Counted from the first letter of the stretch, positions 8,066 to 16,777 are shown. The stretch: 64,000 nt of DNA from Kribbella sp. VKM Ac-2569 (GCF_004216905.1 NZ_SGXJ01000003.1:682001-746000), one strand, 5' to 3'. Numbers and translations are program-made. The notes: generated by a model from the letters alone, not told the origin.

Positions 8066-9013
8066 ATGCTGGAGTCGGTGGGGGTGGAGCCGTCCGATGA
8101 GGAGGCCTACCGCGCGTTGCTGTCGGCGCCGGGTTGCGGTGTCCTCGAACTCGCCGACAGCCTCGGCCGTGACGAGCAGGAGGTCGTCGCGACGATCGGC
8201 CGGCTCGAGAAGCTCGGTCTGCTGACCAGCACCTCCGACGACCCGGTCCGCCTGCTCCCGACCCGCCCGGACGTCGCGGTCGACGCGTTGGTCGCCGTAC
8301 GCCGGGCCGAGCTCGATCGTGTGCGCGCCGAGGCCCGGGTGCTGCTGTCCGAGCTGAGCACGCAGGAGCAGTACCGGCCGGAGAATCTGGTCGAGGTGAT
8401 CGTCGGTCAGGAGGCGATCGCCGCCCGGTTCGCGCAGCTGCTCAACGGGACCGATCACCAGCTGCTCGTCCTCGACCGGCCGCCGTACGCCGCGCAGGCC
8501 GCCGAGTCGGACAGCACCGTTCGCGGGCTGCTCGGCGACGGGGTCGTCGTCCACGGCATCTACTCCCCCGACTCGCTCGACATCCCCGGCGGCGTCGACG
8601 AGGCGTACAGCGCGGCCGACGCCGGCGAGACGTCGCGGGTGCATCCGCAGGTGCCGATGAAGCTGGCCGTGTTCGACGGCAAGATCGCGCTCCTGCCGCT
8701 GTCGGTCGACCAGTTGGTCGACAGCGCGCTCGTCGTACATCCGTGTGCATTGCTGGACGCGTTGATCGAGATGTTCTGGCTGCTCTGGGACCAGGCGGTG
8801 CCCGTGGTCCCGGCCGCCAAGGCCGACCCGACGGACGCGCGGCTGATGACACTGCTCGCAGCCGGGTTCAAGGACGACGCGATCGCCCGGCAGCTCGCAC
8901 TGAGCAGTCGGACCGTCGGGCGCCGCGTGGCCGAGCTGATGGAGACGCTGGGTGCGCGGACCCGGTTCCAGGCCGGCATCCACGCCCAGCGCCGCCACCT
9001 ACTCGAGGACTAG
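8066..9013 (+). CDS. TrmB/LuxR-type helix-turn-helix regulator
   Basis: 315 aa. The N-terminus (about residues 10-60) is a TrmB-like winged helix: E-L-A-D-S-L-G-R-D-E-Q-E-V followed by R-L-E-K-L-G-L-L. The middle is a coiled stretch and sensor-like region. The C-terminus (about 258-310) is a LuxR/GerE-type HTH (D-D-A-I-A-R-Q-L-A-L-S-S-R-T-V-G-R-R-V). Actinobacteria have many such two-HTH regulators of mostly unknown targets. Its stop overlaps the convergent nuclease gene by 4 nt. The start at ATG 8066 is supported by the leaderless -10 box. Confidence 0.78.
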   Translation: MLESVGVEPSDEEAYRALLSAPGCGVLELADSLGRDEQEVVATIGRLEKLGLLTSTSDDPVRLLPTRPDVAVDALVAVRRAELDRVRAEARVLLSELSTQEQYRPENLVEVIVGQEAIAARFAQLLNGTDHQLLVLDRPPYAAQAAESDSTVRGLLGDGVVVHGIYSPDSLDIPGGVDEAYSAADAGETSRVHPQVPMKLAVFDGKIALLPLSVDQLVDSALVVHPCALLDALIEMFWLLWDQAVPVVPAAKADPTDARLMTLLAAGFKDDAIARQLALSSRTVGRRVAELMETLGARTRFQAGIHAQRRHLLED

Positions 9014-9651
9014 CAGGTGCCCAGCATCTGCGTGAGTGCCGTCTTCTCCGCAGACTGCAGCGACAACTTGTAGGTGTACTTCACCCAGATCCACTCGCGC
9101 GCGTAGATGCAGTGCACCGAGGTGTTCGGCGGCTTCCACTCCGACGGGTCCTTGTCACCCTTCGAGCGGTTGCTCGACGCCGTCACCGCGATCAGCTGCG
9201 AGATGGTCAGGTTGTTCGCGAACTCTTGACGCTTGGCCGTGGTCCACGCGCTGGCGCCCGACTTCCATGCCTCGGACAACGGCACGATGTGGTCGATGTC
9301 GACGTCCGAGGAGTCCTCCACCCAGGTCGAGTCGTACACGCTGTACCAGCGGCCGGCGGTCGGCTGGCAACTGCTGTCCACGGTCACACCTGAGCCGTCG
9401 CGCTTCAGCACCTCTTCGCGGGTGTCGCACGTCCCGGACTGGTTGATCCAGTGCGGGAACTTGTCCCGGCTGTAGCCGTCGCTCGAACCCTCCGTCTTCA
9501 CGGTCAAGGTCGCCAGCTGGGTCGCGGCGGTGCTCGCCGACGGCGGGGTCGGCGGGTACGCCAGCGCCGGTCCGGCACTCAGCGTCCACGCGGTCGCAGC
9601 CGCGACCACGGTTGTCAGCACAGCTGTCGTACGTTTCGTGGTACGGGGCAT
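9010..9651 (-). CDS. Secreted HNH endonuclease (DUF1524-like)
   Basis: 213 aa. A signal peptide ends near A-G-P-A-L-A-Y (about residue 31). The mature part holds a His-Me-finger nuclease core: D-I-D-H-I-V-P-L-S-E-A-W, then an N-L-T-I-S / A-S-S-N-R-S-K-G-D-K-D-P-S-E-W segment that would supply the Asn and metal-binding residues. Cysteines at C-D-T-R, S-S-C-Q, V-H-C-I and the C-terminal G-T-C could form disulfides, consistent with an exported enzyme. Family members degrade DNA outside the cell, for nutrient or phosphate scavenging. No immunity gene is visible next to it. Confidence 0.83.
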   Translation of the reverse strand: MPRTTKRTTAVLTTVVAAATAWTLSAGPALAYPPTPPSASTAATQLATLTVKTEGSSDGYSRDKFPHWINQSGTCDTREEVLKRDGSGVTVDSSCQPTAGRWYSVYDSTWVEDSSDVDIDHIVPLSEAWKSGASAWTTAKRQEFANNLTISQLIAVTASSNRSKGDKDPSEWKPPNTSVHCIYAREWIWVKYTYKLSLQSAEKTALTQMLGTC

Positions 9652-9788
9652 CGGTCAGGCCTCCGAGGGTTAGGGCGGATCCCCCCTGACGTTGCTGCCC
9701 TTCAGCCTTCCCCGATCACGCGCTGTAGGAAACCACTCACCAGTAACAGTCCAGTGAACGTCAGTCGTGTTCGACAAGCGGCGCCTGC

Positions 9789-10601
9789 TCAGGGTGCGGC
9801 GGACGCCGGCTCGAAGCCGGCGAGCATCTCCTCCAAGGCGTGCTGGTCCGGTCCGACGAACGCATCGGCCTGCGGTGCCGTTTCGAGCAGATCCAGGAAG
9901 TTCGTGGTGTGCCCCGGAGCCGGCGGCAGGTGGCTGCTGAGAATGACGTCCGGGTTCATCTCCCGCAACGGCTGGACAGTACGCCGGAACGCTTCCTGGT
10001 CGACGTTGTGCACCCACGGGCTGTCGAGCGTGGCCCACAGCAACTGACCGCCGCGCAGCGCGTCCCGCGGGGCATCGCTGACATCGCCGCAGTCGGCGAG
10101 CTCCGAGGTCGGCATCGGCGCTCCGAAGCAATCGGAGCTGAAGCAGGCCCGCGACCGGTCGTCGTAGAAGCCCACGGTCGCCGGGCTGTCGTACAGCGGC
10201 GGCCGGAAGGCGGTGACGGTGCGGTCGCCCAGCGAGAGCGACTGGCCGGGGTTCAGCAGGTACAGCCGGTCCATGGGCAGCGGCCGCTCGGTCGACATGA
10301 TGCCGGCGCCGACGAACGTCGTGATCAGGCGTGCCTGCGGTGCCGCTTCCAGCAGGTCGAACAACGAGCCGGTGTGATCGCGGTCCGGATGGGTCAGCCA
10401 GATCCACCGCACATCGGCCGGATCGACCACCGAGCCGAGCGCGTCCATGAAGCCGCGGCCGGGCAGACTCAACCCGGTGTCGACCACCAGCGGTTCGGCC
10501 GCGAGCAGTACGAACGCGTTGACGGGCAGGAAGCCGATGCCCGGTACCGGCAGTTGATCACTGAGCACGCTGATGTCAGCGCCGACACGATTGATCCGCA
10601 T
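9789..10601 (-). CDS. MBL-fold metallo-hydrolase, ODP/flavodiiron-like
   Basis: 270 aa. The metal motif is T-H-P-D-R-D-H (His71, Asp73, Asp75, His76), so the second His of the canonical H-x-H-x-D-H is an acidic residue. That resembles the H-x-E-x-D-H of flavodiiron and ODP proteins, which bind a di-iron centre and react with oxygen or nitric oxide. Further ligands are probably in S-S-D-C-F-G and S-S-H-L-P-P. There is no flavodoxin domain. It acts in the cytosol; substrate unknown. The 125 bp upstream show no clear operator. Confidence 0.75.
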   Translation of the reverse strand: MRINRVGADISVLSDQLPVPGIGFLPVNAFVLLAAEPLVVDTGLSLPGRGFMDALGSVVDPADVRWIWLTHPDRDHTGSLFDLLEAAPQARLITTFVGAGIMSTERPLPMDRLYLLNPGQSLSLGDRTVTAFRPPLYDSPATVGFYDDRSRACFSSDCFGAPMPTSELADCGDVSDAPRDALRGGQLLWATLDSPWVHNVDQEAFRRTVQPLREMNPDVILSSHLPPAPGHTTNFLDLLETAPQADAFVGPDQHALEEMLAGFEPASAAP

Positions 10602-10726
10602 GGTTCCCCCTGTGGAGTGCCGCCGTCACCCACGGCGAGCGGCCCCGGAGCTTGTTCTCTTCGGAGCGTCCGCCGCGATCCGGATCGTGTCAAGCGCGGG
10701 AGCGTAAGAGATGCCGAAGGCAAAGA

Positions 10727-11488
10727 TCAGTCGTGTTCCACCACGGTCAGCGTCCAGCCGGACGCCCCGCGGTCGAGTTCGGCGTTCCAGCGGTCGCTGA
10801 TCAGTTTGTGAAGTGATTTGGGCGTTCCCGGGTCCTTGCCGGACTCAAGCAGGTGCCGGGCGACCAGCCCGCGGGTGTGCTTCGCGTTGTGCGAGACGAC
10901 CGACCGCACACCGTTGCGTTCCCGGACCACGTTCACCGACACCCACTTGTCCGCCTGGTCGCCGGACGGTCGCCACGCGGCGACGTACGTCGACGACCGG
11001 CAGTCAACGATCACACCGTCGACACCTGCCAGCGCGGTGTTCAGCGGATCGCGCCAGACCGACGCGAGCGGTCCGTGGCCCGGCAGCGTCGTACCCATTG
11101 ACAGCCGGTACGGCGGAACGCGGTCGGCGGGTCGGAGCGCGCCCCAGGCCGCCGAGATGACGAGCAGACGATTCGCGGCGCGGCGCTTCGAGCCTGCGGA
11201 GAGCGTGGAGTAACCGAGGGCGTCGTACAGGACACCTGAGTACAGCTCGGAGACCGGCACGGACGGTTCGGAGCGCCACCGGGTGTTCCGCTCGACCTCG
11301 TCACGCAGCGAGGCGCCGACTTCGAGTACGTCGTGCGCGTCGGCGGACGCGGAGACCTTCGCCAGCGTCTCGAGCACCTGCTCGCGGACCGGGTTCAGCT
11401 CCGGGAACGACAGCGTGCCGAAATCAACGGCACGACCACGCGACCGCCCGGTCTTGCCTTCGGACGGCGGCAGAAGAATAAGGGTCAC
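10727..11488 (-). CDS. yaaA: YaaA/DUF328 peroxide-stress protein
   Basis: 253 aa from the GTG start. The N-terminus V-T-L-I-L-L-P-P-S-E-G-K is the family signature. Y-S-G-V-L-Y-D-A-L-G and the conserved basic C-terminal half (H-N-A-K-H-T-R-G) are also present. In E. coli, YaaA lowers free iron and protects DNA during hydrogen peroxide stress. GTG at 11488 is chosen because its bases overlap the stop of the aldo/keto reductase gene (GTGA), a common translational-coupling arrangement. A longer in-frame start at 11533 lies inside that gene. Confidence 0.85.
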   Translation of the reverse strand: MTLILLPPSEGKTGRSRGRAVDFGTLSFPELNPVREQVLETLAKVSASADAHDVLEVGASLRDEVERNTRWRSEPSVPVSELYSGVLYDALGYSTLSAGSKRRAANRLLVISAAWGALRPADRVPPYRLSMGTTLPGHGPLASVWRDPLNTALAGVDGVIVDCRSSTYVAAWRPSGDQADKWVSVNVVRERNGVRSVVSHNAKHTRGLVARHLLESGKDPGTPKSLHKLISDRWNAELDRGASGWTLTVVEHD

Positions 11489-12429
11489 GTCAGTTCGTCC
11501 AACGCGGCCAGGTCGGCTGGTGTCGGGTCCCATCGACCGGCTGCGACGTTCTGCGTGATCTGCTCGGGGGTGGTGGCGCCGGCGATCACCGAGGCGACCG
11601 CGGGCTGCGCGGCGAGGCCGCCGATCGCGATGTCGATCATCGTGAGGTTGCGCTCGGCCGCGAACGTGTCGAGCGCCTCGATCTTGTCGAAGTCCGCGCG
11701 CGCCAAGCGCTCGGGCTGCGTCGCGAGCCGGGAGCCGTCGGGCGCCGCCGTACCGCGCTGGTACTTGCCGGAGAGCAGACCGGAGGCGAGCGGGAAGAAC
11801 GGCAGGATGCCGAGGCCGAGGTGCTCACAGGCCGGGGCCAGCTCGTCCTCGACGTCGCGCTCGAGCAGCGAGTACTGGTTCTGCGCGCTGATGAAGTGCT
11901 CCAGGCCGTTCGACCGGGCGGTCCAGTCGGCGTCGACCACCTGCCAGGCCGCGAACTGCGAGCTGCCGATGTACCTGACCTTGCCCTCAGCAACCAACTC
12001 GGACAACGCCGCCAAAGTCTCCTCGATCGGCGTCACCGGGTCCGGGAAGTGCAGCTGGTAGAGATCGATCCAGTCGGTGCCGAGCCGCTGAAGGCTCGAC
12101 TCGACCGCCTTGCGGATGTACCGGCGGGAGCCGCGGACGCCCCAGTCGGGCCCGTTCACACCACCCAGGTCACCGCCGAACTTGGTCGCGATCACGACCT
12201 CGTCGCGGCGCGCACCGAGCGCCTTGCCGAGCAGTTCCTCGCTGAACCCGTGCTCGCCGCGGTAGATGTCCGCGGTGTCGAACAACGTGATCCCCGCGTC
12301 GACCGCGGCGTTCACCACCGCGTCCGTCCGGCCCGCATCGAGCCGCCGCCCGAAGTTGTTGCACCCCAGCCCAACAACGCTCACCGTAAGACCCGAGTCA
12401 CCAAGCTGCCGGTACTCCATATCCGCCAT
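11485..12429 (-). CDS. Aldo/keto reductase
   Basis: 314 aa TIM-barrel oxidoreductase of the AKR superfamily. All four catalytic residues are visible: Asp51 and Tyr56 (F-D-T-A-D-I-Y), Lys83 (A-T-K-F-G-G) and His127 (Y-Q-L-H-F-P-D). The C-terminal I-A-G-A-T-T-P-E-Q-I is the NADPH phosphate-binding segment. It reduces an aldehyde or ketone with NADPH. It is the first gene of a two-gene unit with yaaA, so a role in detoxifying carbonyls formed under oxidative stress is plausible but inferred. Confidence 0.87.
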   Translation of the reverse strand: MADMEYRQLGDSGLTVSVVGLGCNNFGRRLDAGRTDAVVNAAVDAGITLFDTADIYRGEHGFSEELLGKALGARRDEVVIATKFGGDLGGVNGPDWGVRGSRRYIRKAVESSLQRLGTDWIDLYQLHFPDPVTPIEETLAALSELVAEGKVRYIGSSQFAAWQVVDADWTARSNGLEHFISAQNQYSLLERDVEDELAPACEHLGLGILPFFPLASGLLSGKYQRGTAAPDGSRLATQPERLARADFDKIEALDTFAAERNLTMIDIAIGGLAAQPAVASVIAGATTPEQITQNVAAGRWDPTPADLAALDELT

Positions 12430-12450
12430 GTGCTCAGCCTAGTCTCGGCA

Positions 12451-12456
12451 TACAGT
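12451..12456 (+). promoter_or_regulatory. -10 box, leaderless promoter of pepN
   Basis: TACAGT ends 7 nt before ATG 12464 with no ribosome binding site between. This supports 12464 as the true start over the in-frame GTG at 12455, which falls inside the box. Confidence 0.5.
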
Positions 12457-12463
12457 GGCCCTC

Positions 12464-14920
12464 ATGCCGAGTCTCACCGTCGACGGGGCCCGCACTCGGG
12501 CCGCCGCGCTTTCCGTCCAGTCGTACGACGTCGACCTCGACCTCACCCAGGGCGAGCGGACGTTCGGGTCCACCACCACGATCAGGTTCACCGCCACGGA
12601 TCCCTCGAGTTGGCTGGACGTGAAACCCGACGAGCTGATCTCCGTGACGCTCAACGGTACGGCGGTCGACGTCGCTGGACTGAACGACGGACGGCTCGAG
12701 CTGACCGGCCTGCAGCCGGAGAACGAACTCGTCGTGGTCGCCTCGATGCTGTACTCGCACGACGGCGAAGGACTGCACCGCGCGGTCGACGCCGCCGACG
12801 GTCTCGCCTACACGTACGCGATGTCCTTCCTCGACGCCGGCCCGCGGATCTTCGCGTGCTTCGACCAGCCCGACCTCAAGGCGCCGTACCGCTTCAGAGT
12901 GACGGCCCCGGAAGCGTGGCTGGTGCTCGGCAACGGCGCTGCGACGCAGGTCTCCCCCGGCCGCTGGGAGCTGGCCGAGACCAAGCCGCTGTCGACGTAC
13001 TTCGTCACCGTCGTCGCCGGGCCGTACCACCAGATCACCGACTCGCACGACGGCATCGCGCTGAGCGTCGTCTCGCGGCAGTCGCTGAAGGACGCGCTCG
13101 ACCGTGAGGCCGCGGACATCTTCGAGGTCACCAAGCAGTCCTTCGACGCGTACCACCGGATGTTCGGGTACCGGTACCCGTTCGGCGACTACCACCAGGC
13201 GTTCGTGCCGGAGTTCAACGCCGGCGCGATGGAGAACCCGGGCTGCGTGACGTTCCGCGACCAGATGGTGTTCCGCTCGGCCGTCACCGACGGCGAGCGC
13301 AGCCAGCGGGCCCGGACCATCGTGCACGAGATGGCGCACCAGTGGTTCGGCGACACCGTGACGATGAAGTGGTGGAACGACCTCTGGCTGAACGAGTCGT
13401 TCGCCGAGTACATGGCGCACCGGGTGTCGACCGAGGCGACCCGGTACACCGACAACTGGATCGACTTCGCGTACATGCGCAAGTGGTGGGGCCTGCAGGC
13501 CGACCAGCGGTCCTCGACCCACCCGGTCGCCGCCGACGCGGTCAAGGACGCGCTCGCGTCGCTCGACGACTTCGACGGGATCTCGTACGCGAAGGGCGCC
13601 GCAGTCCTCAAGCAGCTCGCGGCGTACCTCGGTGACGACGTCTTCCTGGCCGGCGTCAACGCGCACATCGCTGCCAACGAGTTCGGTAACGCGACGTTCG
13701 CCGATCTGGTCGCGAAGTGGACCGAAGCCGGCGCGGTCGGTCTGGAGGACTGGGCGCAGGCCTGGCTGCGGACGCCGGGCCTCGACACGATCAGCGTGTC
13801 CCGGACCGCCACCGGCATCAAGCTGCACCGCAAGGCGCCCGAGGCCTACCCGGCGACACGGCCGCACAAGCTGACCGTCGGCGGGTACGACGCCGAGGGC
13901 CGCCGTACGACGGTCGACGTGCTGATCGACTCCGACGAGGTGGACGTCGACCTGGACCCGTCGCTCGCGGTCGTGATCCCGGACGTCGGTGACGACAGCT
14001 GGGCGAAGATCCGGCTCGACTCCGTGAGCCTGGAGAACCTCGCGGCGCTGCTGCCGAAGATCACCGACGGCGTCACCCGCGCCGTCATTCTGAACAGCGT
14101 GCGCGACGCGGTCGCCGACGCGGAGCTGGACCCGAAGGTCGGGTTCGACGTCGTCCTCGGGATGCTGCCGACCGAGACCAGCGACATCGCGGTCGGGACG
14201 CTCCTCAACTGGTCGAGCACCCACCTGCTCGGTGTCTACCTGCCGTACGAGCCCTACCGCGGGCAGCTGGCCGAGGTACTGCGTTCGCGTCTGGAGACCG
14301 TCGAGGTCGGAAGCAGCGTGCAGCTGTCGGTGGCCCGCGGGTTCGCGAGGTTCACCGACGACGTCGACCGGCTGAAGGGCTGGCTTGCGGGCACCGGCGT
14401 ACCTGATGGCGTCACGATGGACGCCGACCTGCGCTGGATCGTGACGCTGCAGCTCGCCCGGCTCGGTGCGATCGGCGAGGCCGAGATCGACGCCGAGCTC
14501 GAGCGGGACTCCTCGTCCGAGGGCATCGTCCACGCCACCCGGTGCCGGGCCGCGTTGCCGACGGCTGCCGCGAAGGAGCGGGCGTGGACGCAGATCACCA
14601 CCGACGCCGACATCGCGAACTACGAGCTCTACGCCGCGTGCGAAGGGTTCTGGCACCCGACACAGGCCGAGCTCACCGCGTCGTACGTCGACCGGTTCTT
14701 CGCGGAGTTCCCCGGCACCGAGAAGCTCCGGTCCGGCTGGGTCGTGGGGACCAGCGCGCAAGGTGCGTTCCCCCGGTACGCGATCGAGCAGCGGGTGGTC
14801 GACCGGGCCGCCGACCTGATCGCCGACGAGTCCGTGGCCGCCGCGATCCGGCGGGCCGTCGGCGACCGGGCGGACGACCTGAAGCGTGCACTTGCGGTGC
14901 GATCCGTCTTTGCTGACTGA
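12464..14920 (+). CDS. pepN: Aminopeptidase N (M1 zinc metallopeptidase)
   Basis: 818 aa, close to the usual length of actinobacterial PepN. It removes N-terminal residues from peptides in the cytosol. The exopeptidase motif G-A-M-E-N is at 254-258. The zinc site is H-E-M-A-H (His288, Glu289, His292) with the third ligand Glu311 in L-N-E-S-F. The N-terminal beta domain covers about 1-200, the catalytic domain 200-450, and the C-terminal ERAP1-like helical domain about 500-815. No signal peptide is present. It is divergent from the aldo/keto reductase and followed by a hairpin. Confidence 0.95.
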   Translation: MPSLTVDGARTRAAALSVQSYDVDLDLTQGERTFGSTTTIRFTATDPSSWLDVKPDELISVTLNGTAVDVAGLNDGRLELTGLQPENELVVVASMLYSHDGEGLHRAVDAADGLAYTYAMSFLDAGPRIFACFDQPDLKAPYRFRVTAPEAWLVLGNGAATQVSPGRWELAETKPLSTYFVTVVAGPYHQITDSHDGIALSVVSRQSLKDALDREAADIFEVTKQSFDAYHRMFGYRYPFGDYHQAFVPEFNAGAMENPGCVTFRDQMVFRSAVTDGERSQRARTIVHEMAHQWFGDTVTMKWWNDLWLNESFAEYMAHRVSTEATRYTDNWIDFAYMRKWWGLQADQRSSTHPVAADAVKDALASLDDFDGISYAKGAAVLKQLAAYLGDDVFLAGVNAHIAANEFGNATFADLVAKWTEAGAVGLEDWAQAWLRTPGLDTISVSRTATGIKLHRKAPEAYPATRPHKLTVGGYDAEGRRTTVDVLIDSDEVDVDLDPSLAVVIPDVGDDSWAKIRLDSVSLENLAALLPKITDGVTRAVILNSVRDAVADAELDPKVGFDVVLGMLPTETSDIAVGTLLNWSSTHLLGVYLPYEPYRGQLAEVLRSRLETVEVGSSVQLSVARGFARFTDDVDRLKGWLAGTGVPDGVTMDADLRWIVTLQLARLGAIGEAEIDAELERDSSSEGIVHATRCRAALPTAAAKERAWTQITTDADIANYELYAACEGFWHPTQAELTASYVDRFFAEFPGTEKLRSGWVVGTSAQGAFPRYAIEQRVVDRAADLIADESVAAAIRRAVGDRADDLKRALAVRSVFAD

Positions 14921-14932
14921 CGAGTGGTTAGC

Positions 14933-14952
14933 AGTCACACCGTGTTGTGACT
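14933..14952 (+). terminator. Hairpin after pepN
   Basis: AGTCACA and TGTGACT form a 7-bp stem with a 6-nt loop, 12 nt after the pepN stop. A further GTGACT/TGTGATC stretch follows. It is a probable terminator, though the repeated GTGAC units could also be an operator for sepH. Confidence 0.4.
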
Positions 14953-15011
14953 AATGTGACTGGTGTGATCAGGAGGACCCTGGTGACCAGGCAAGATGTG
15001 GATTCGTGACG

Positions 15012-15017
15012 TAACCT
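15012..15017 (+). promoter_or_regulatory. Candidate -10 box upstream of sepH
   Basis: TAACCT lies 91 nt before the sepH ATG. Five nt downstream an ATG (15023) opens a short frame that overlaps the sepH start out of frame. The box is consistent with the actinobacterial consensus but I see no convincing -35. Confidence 0.3.
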
Positions 15018-15108
15018 CCACAATGACCGCGCGGCACGGCGCGCCGGTCTTGGTCAGGCAGTACGTCCCGGGAGAGACTGTCGAGAACCGCACAGGAGAA
15101 CAAGGTCA

Positions 15109-16449
15109 ATGCGCGAGGCGAGGCTCGTCGGTCTGAGCCAGGATGGGAAACAGCTCATCCTGGCGATGGCAGAGACGGGTGAGGAGTTCGCCGTACCGGT
15201 CGACGACCGGTTGCGTGCGGCCCTCCGCGGCGACCGTGCCCGACTCGGCCAGCTGGAGATTCAAATGGAGAGCGCGCTGCGCCCACGAGACATCCAGGCT
15301 CGTATCCGCGCCGGCGAAAGTCCCGAGGCGGTCGCTGCCATCGCCCAGATGCCGATGGAACGCGTGATGGCGTTCGCCGGCCCCGTTCTGGCCGAGCGGG
15401 ACCACATCGCCAGCCTCGCGCAGCGTGCCTCGGTCCGTCGTCGTGGCGGCGGTGATGCGCCCACGCGGAACCTCGGTGCGTGGGTCACCGACCGGCTGCG
15501 GACGCGGCAGGTCGACCCGGCCTCGGCCGAGTGGGACGCGTGGCGGCGCGAGGACGGCCGCTGGGCGGTCCGGGTGTCGTACTTCGTCGAGTCCGAGAAC
15601 GAGGCGGAGCAGAAGGACGAGAAGATCGCGATGTTCGCGTACGACGCCCCCGGGCGGTACGCGGTGCCCGACGACGACGAGGCGCGGTGGCTTGTCGGCG
15701 AGCAGGCTCAGGTAACGACGACGACGCCGGTGCAGCCGCAGCCTGGTGAGCGGCGGCTGGCCGCGGTCGCGGACATCGACCCGCTGATCGCCCCCGACCA
15801 CGGCGCGGACAGCTACGAAGCAGGCTTCGAAGACACCGTCGGCCTCCGCCGCCGAAACCACCCGGTTTCCGGCGACGGCCGAGAATTCGGCCTGGAATCC
15901 CGCGAAGGCGTTCGCGACAGCGGCCGTGACGCTCGGGACGGCGGACGGGACGCTCGCGAGCGTGAGGTTGCGCGGGAGAGTTCGCGTGAGGCCGATCGGG
16001 GTCCGCGGCGGGTGCACTCGGTGCCGAACCCGGACGAGGAGCCGACGCTGATCGACGTACCGGTCGACCAGCCCCCGGCCCCGCGCCCCGCGGTCCGCGC
16101 CGTCGAACGCCCCGCCGACCCACCCGCCTTCGCCTCCCCCGCCACCCCGGACGACCGCCCCGAGGCCGCCCGCCCGGAGCGCCAAGAACCAGCACCGCGT
16201 CCAGCAGCCCGTACGTCGGAGGCCCGCCGCCCGGACCCTGTCCGCGAGCCGGCATCCCCCGAGCCGCCGACCACTCCCGAGCAGACCCCAGCAGCCAGCG
16301 CGCAGCCGGACCTGCCCGACAGCACCGAGACCACTCAGCCCGCAACCGACGACGCCGGCGCCGAGCCCAAGAAGAAGCCCGCCCGCCGAGGCAAGCGCGC
16401 CAGCGTCCCCAGCTGGGACGAAATCATGTTCGGCAAGAAAGCAGACTGA
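15109..16449 (+). CDS. sepH: Septation protein SepH (DUF3071)
   Basis: 446 aa. SepH is an actinobacterial cell-division protein that contacts FtsZ and promotes Z-ring assembly. The N-terminal conserved domain (about 1-170) starts M-R-E-A-R-L-V-G-L-S and contains a helix-turn-helix-like segment (I-Q-A-R-I-R-A-G-E-S-P-E-A-V-A, about 64-78). The rest is an acidic, Pro/Arg-rich disordered tail with repeated R-D-x-x-R-D-A-R-E units, ending in a short conserved stretch (P-S-W-D-E-I-M-F-G) that is typical of the family. A ribosome binding site (AGGAGAA) lies 9 nt before the ATG. It follows pepN on the same strand after 188 bp. Confidence 0.92.
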   Translation: MREARLVGLSQDGKQLILAMAETGEEFAVPVDDRLRAALRGDRARLGQLEIQMESALRPRDIQARIRAGESPEAVAAIAQMPMERVMAFAGPVLAERDHIASLAQRASVRRRGGGDAPTRNLGAWVTDRLRTRQVDPASAEWDAWRREDGRWAVRVSYFVESENEAEQKDEKIAMFAYDAPGRYAVPDDDEARWLVGEQAQVTTTTPVQPQPGERRLAAVADIDPLIAPDHGADSYEAGFEDTVGLRRRNHPVSGDGREFGLESREGVRDSGRDARDGGRDAREREVARESSREADRGPRRVHSVPNPDEEPTLIDVPVDQPPAPRPAVRAVERPADPPAFASPATPDDRPEAARPERQEPAPRPAARTSEARRPDPVREPASPEPPTTPEQTPAASAQPDLPDSTETTQPATDDAGAEPKKKPARRGKRASVPSWDEIMFGKKAD

Positions 16450-16729
16450 ACCCGCGGTCCCGTGGTTTCACGGACCGTGCCCACCGACCTCGAACTGTCT
16501 GCACTGGCGGCTGCGAAACTCGCCGTACGACGAGATCCGGCCGCTGCCGGAGGCGACCCGATGGTTCCGTCAGTACATCGAGGCGGGCTACGTGGCTCAT
16601 CAGCTGGCGGCAGCGCATCTCGGCGAGCTGAGCCGAGCAACGGATGGCCGAACTGCTGGCTGGTTGACACATCACGGACAGGCGTCCCAGATCGCGGACG
16701 GTGTTTGGTGGTGGACCCTGGGTGCTGTC
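16450..16729 (+). other. Non-coding gap with possible gene remnant
   Basis: This is the first part of a 403-bp stretch between sepH and the next long gene. One plus-strand frame stays open from 16448 to the TGA at 16772. It reads like a soluble helical protein for about 50 codons (W-F-R-Q-Y-I-E-A-G-Y-V-A-H-Q-L), but it has no ATG before 16730 and no homology I recognise. It could be a decayed gene or chance open frame in GC-rich DNA. A TTGACA at 16664-16669 could be the -35 of a promoter for the poly-Cys leader; no good -10 follows at the right distance. Confidence 0.3.
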
Positions 16730-16774
16730 ATGATCGTCGGCATGCAGATGCTGTGTTGTTGCTGTTGTCGCTGA
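16730..16774 (+). CDS. Poly-cysteine leader peptide (putative uORF)
   Basis: A 14-codon ORF: M-I-V-G-M-Q-M-L-C-C-C-C-C-R-stop. Alternative ATGs at 16742 and 16748 would give 10 or 8 residues. Five consecutive Cys codons (TGT TGT TGC TGT TGT) just before the stop is very unlikely by chance in DNA with so little T. Poly-Cys uORFs in mycobacteria control downstream operons by cysteine-responsive attenuation: ribosomes stall when Cys-tRNA is scarce. Here the ORF ends 78 nt before the next gene, with a GC-rich hairpin in between. Which gene product needs such control is not evident. No strong ribosome binding site is visible. Confidence 0.5.
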   Translation: MIVGMQMLCCCCCR

Positions 16775-16777
16775 CGC

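Noticed and set aside
12434..14938. Very long open frame (834 codons) on the minus strand opposite pepN
   Set aside because: It is Arg/Gly/Val/His-rich with no recognisable motif, and pepN on the other strand has every M1 motif. It is an antisense shadow of high-GC coding DNA.
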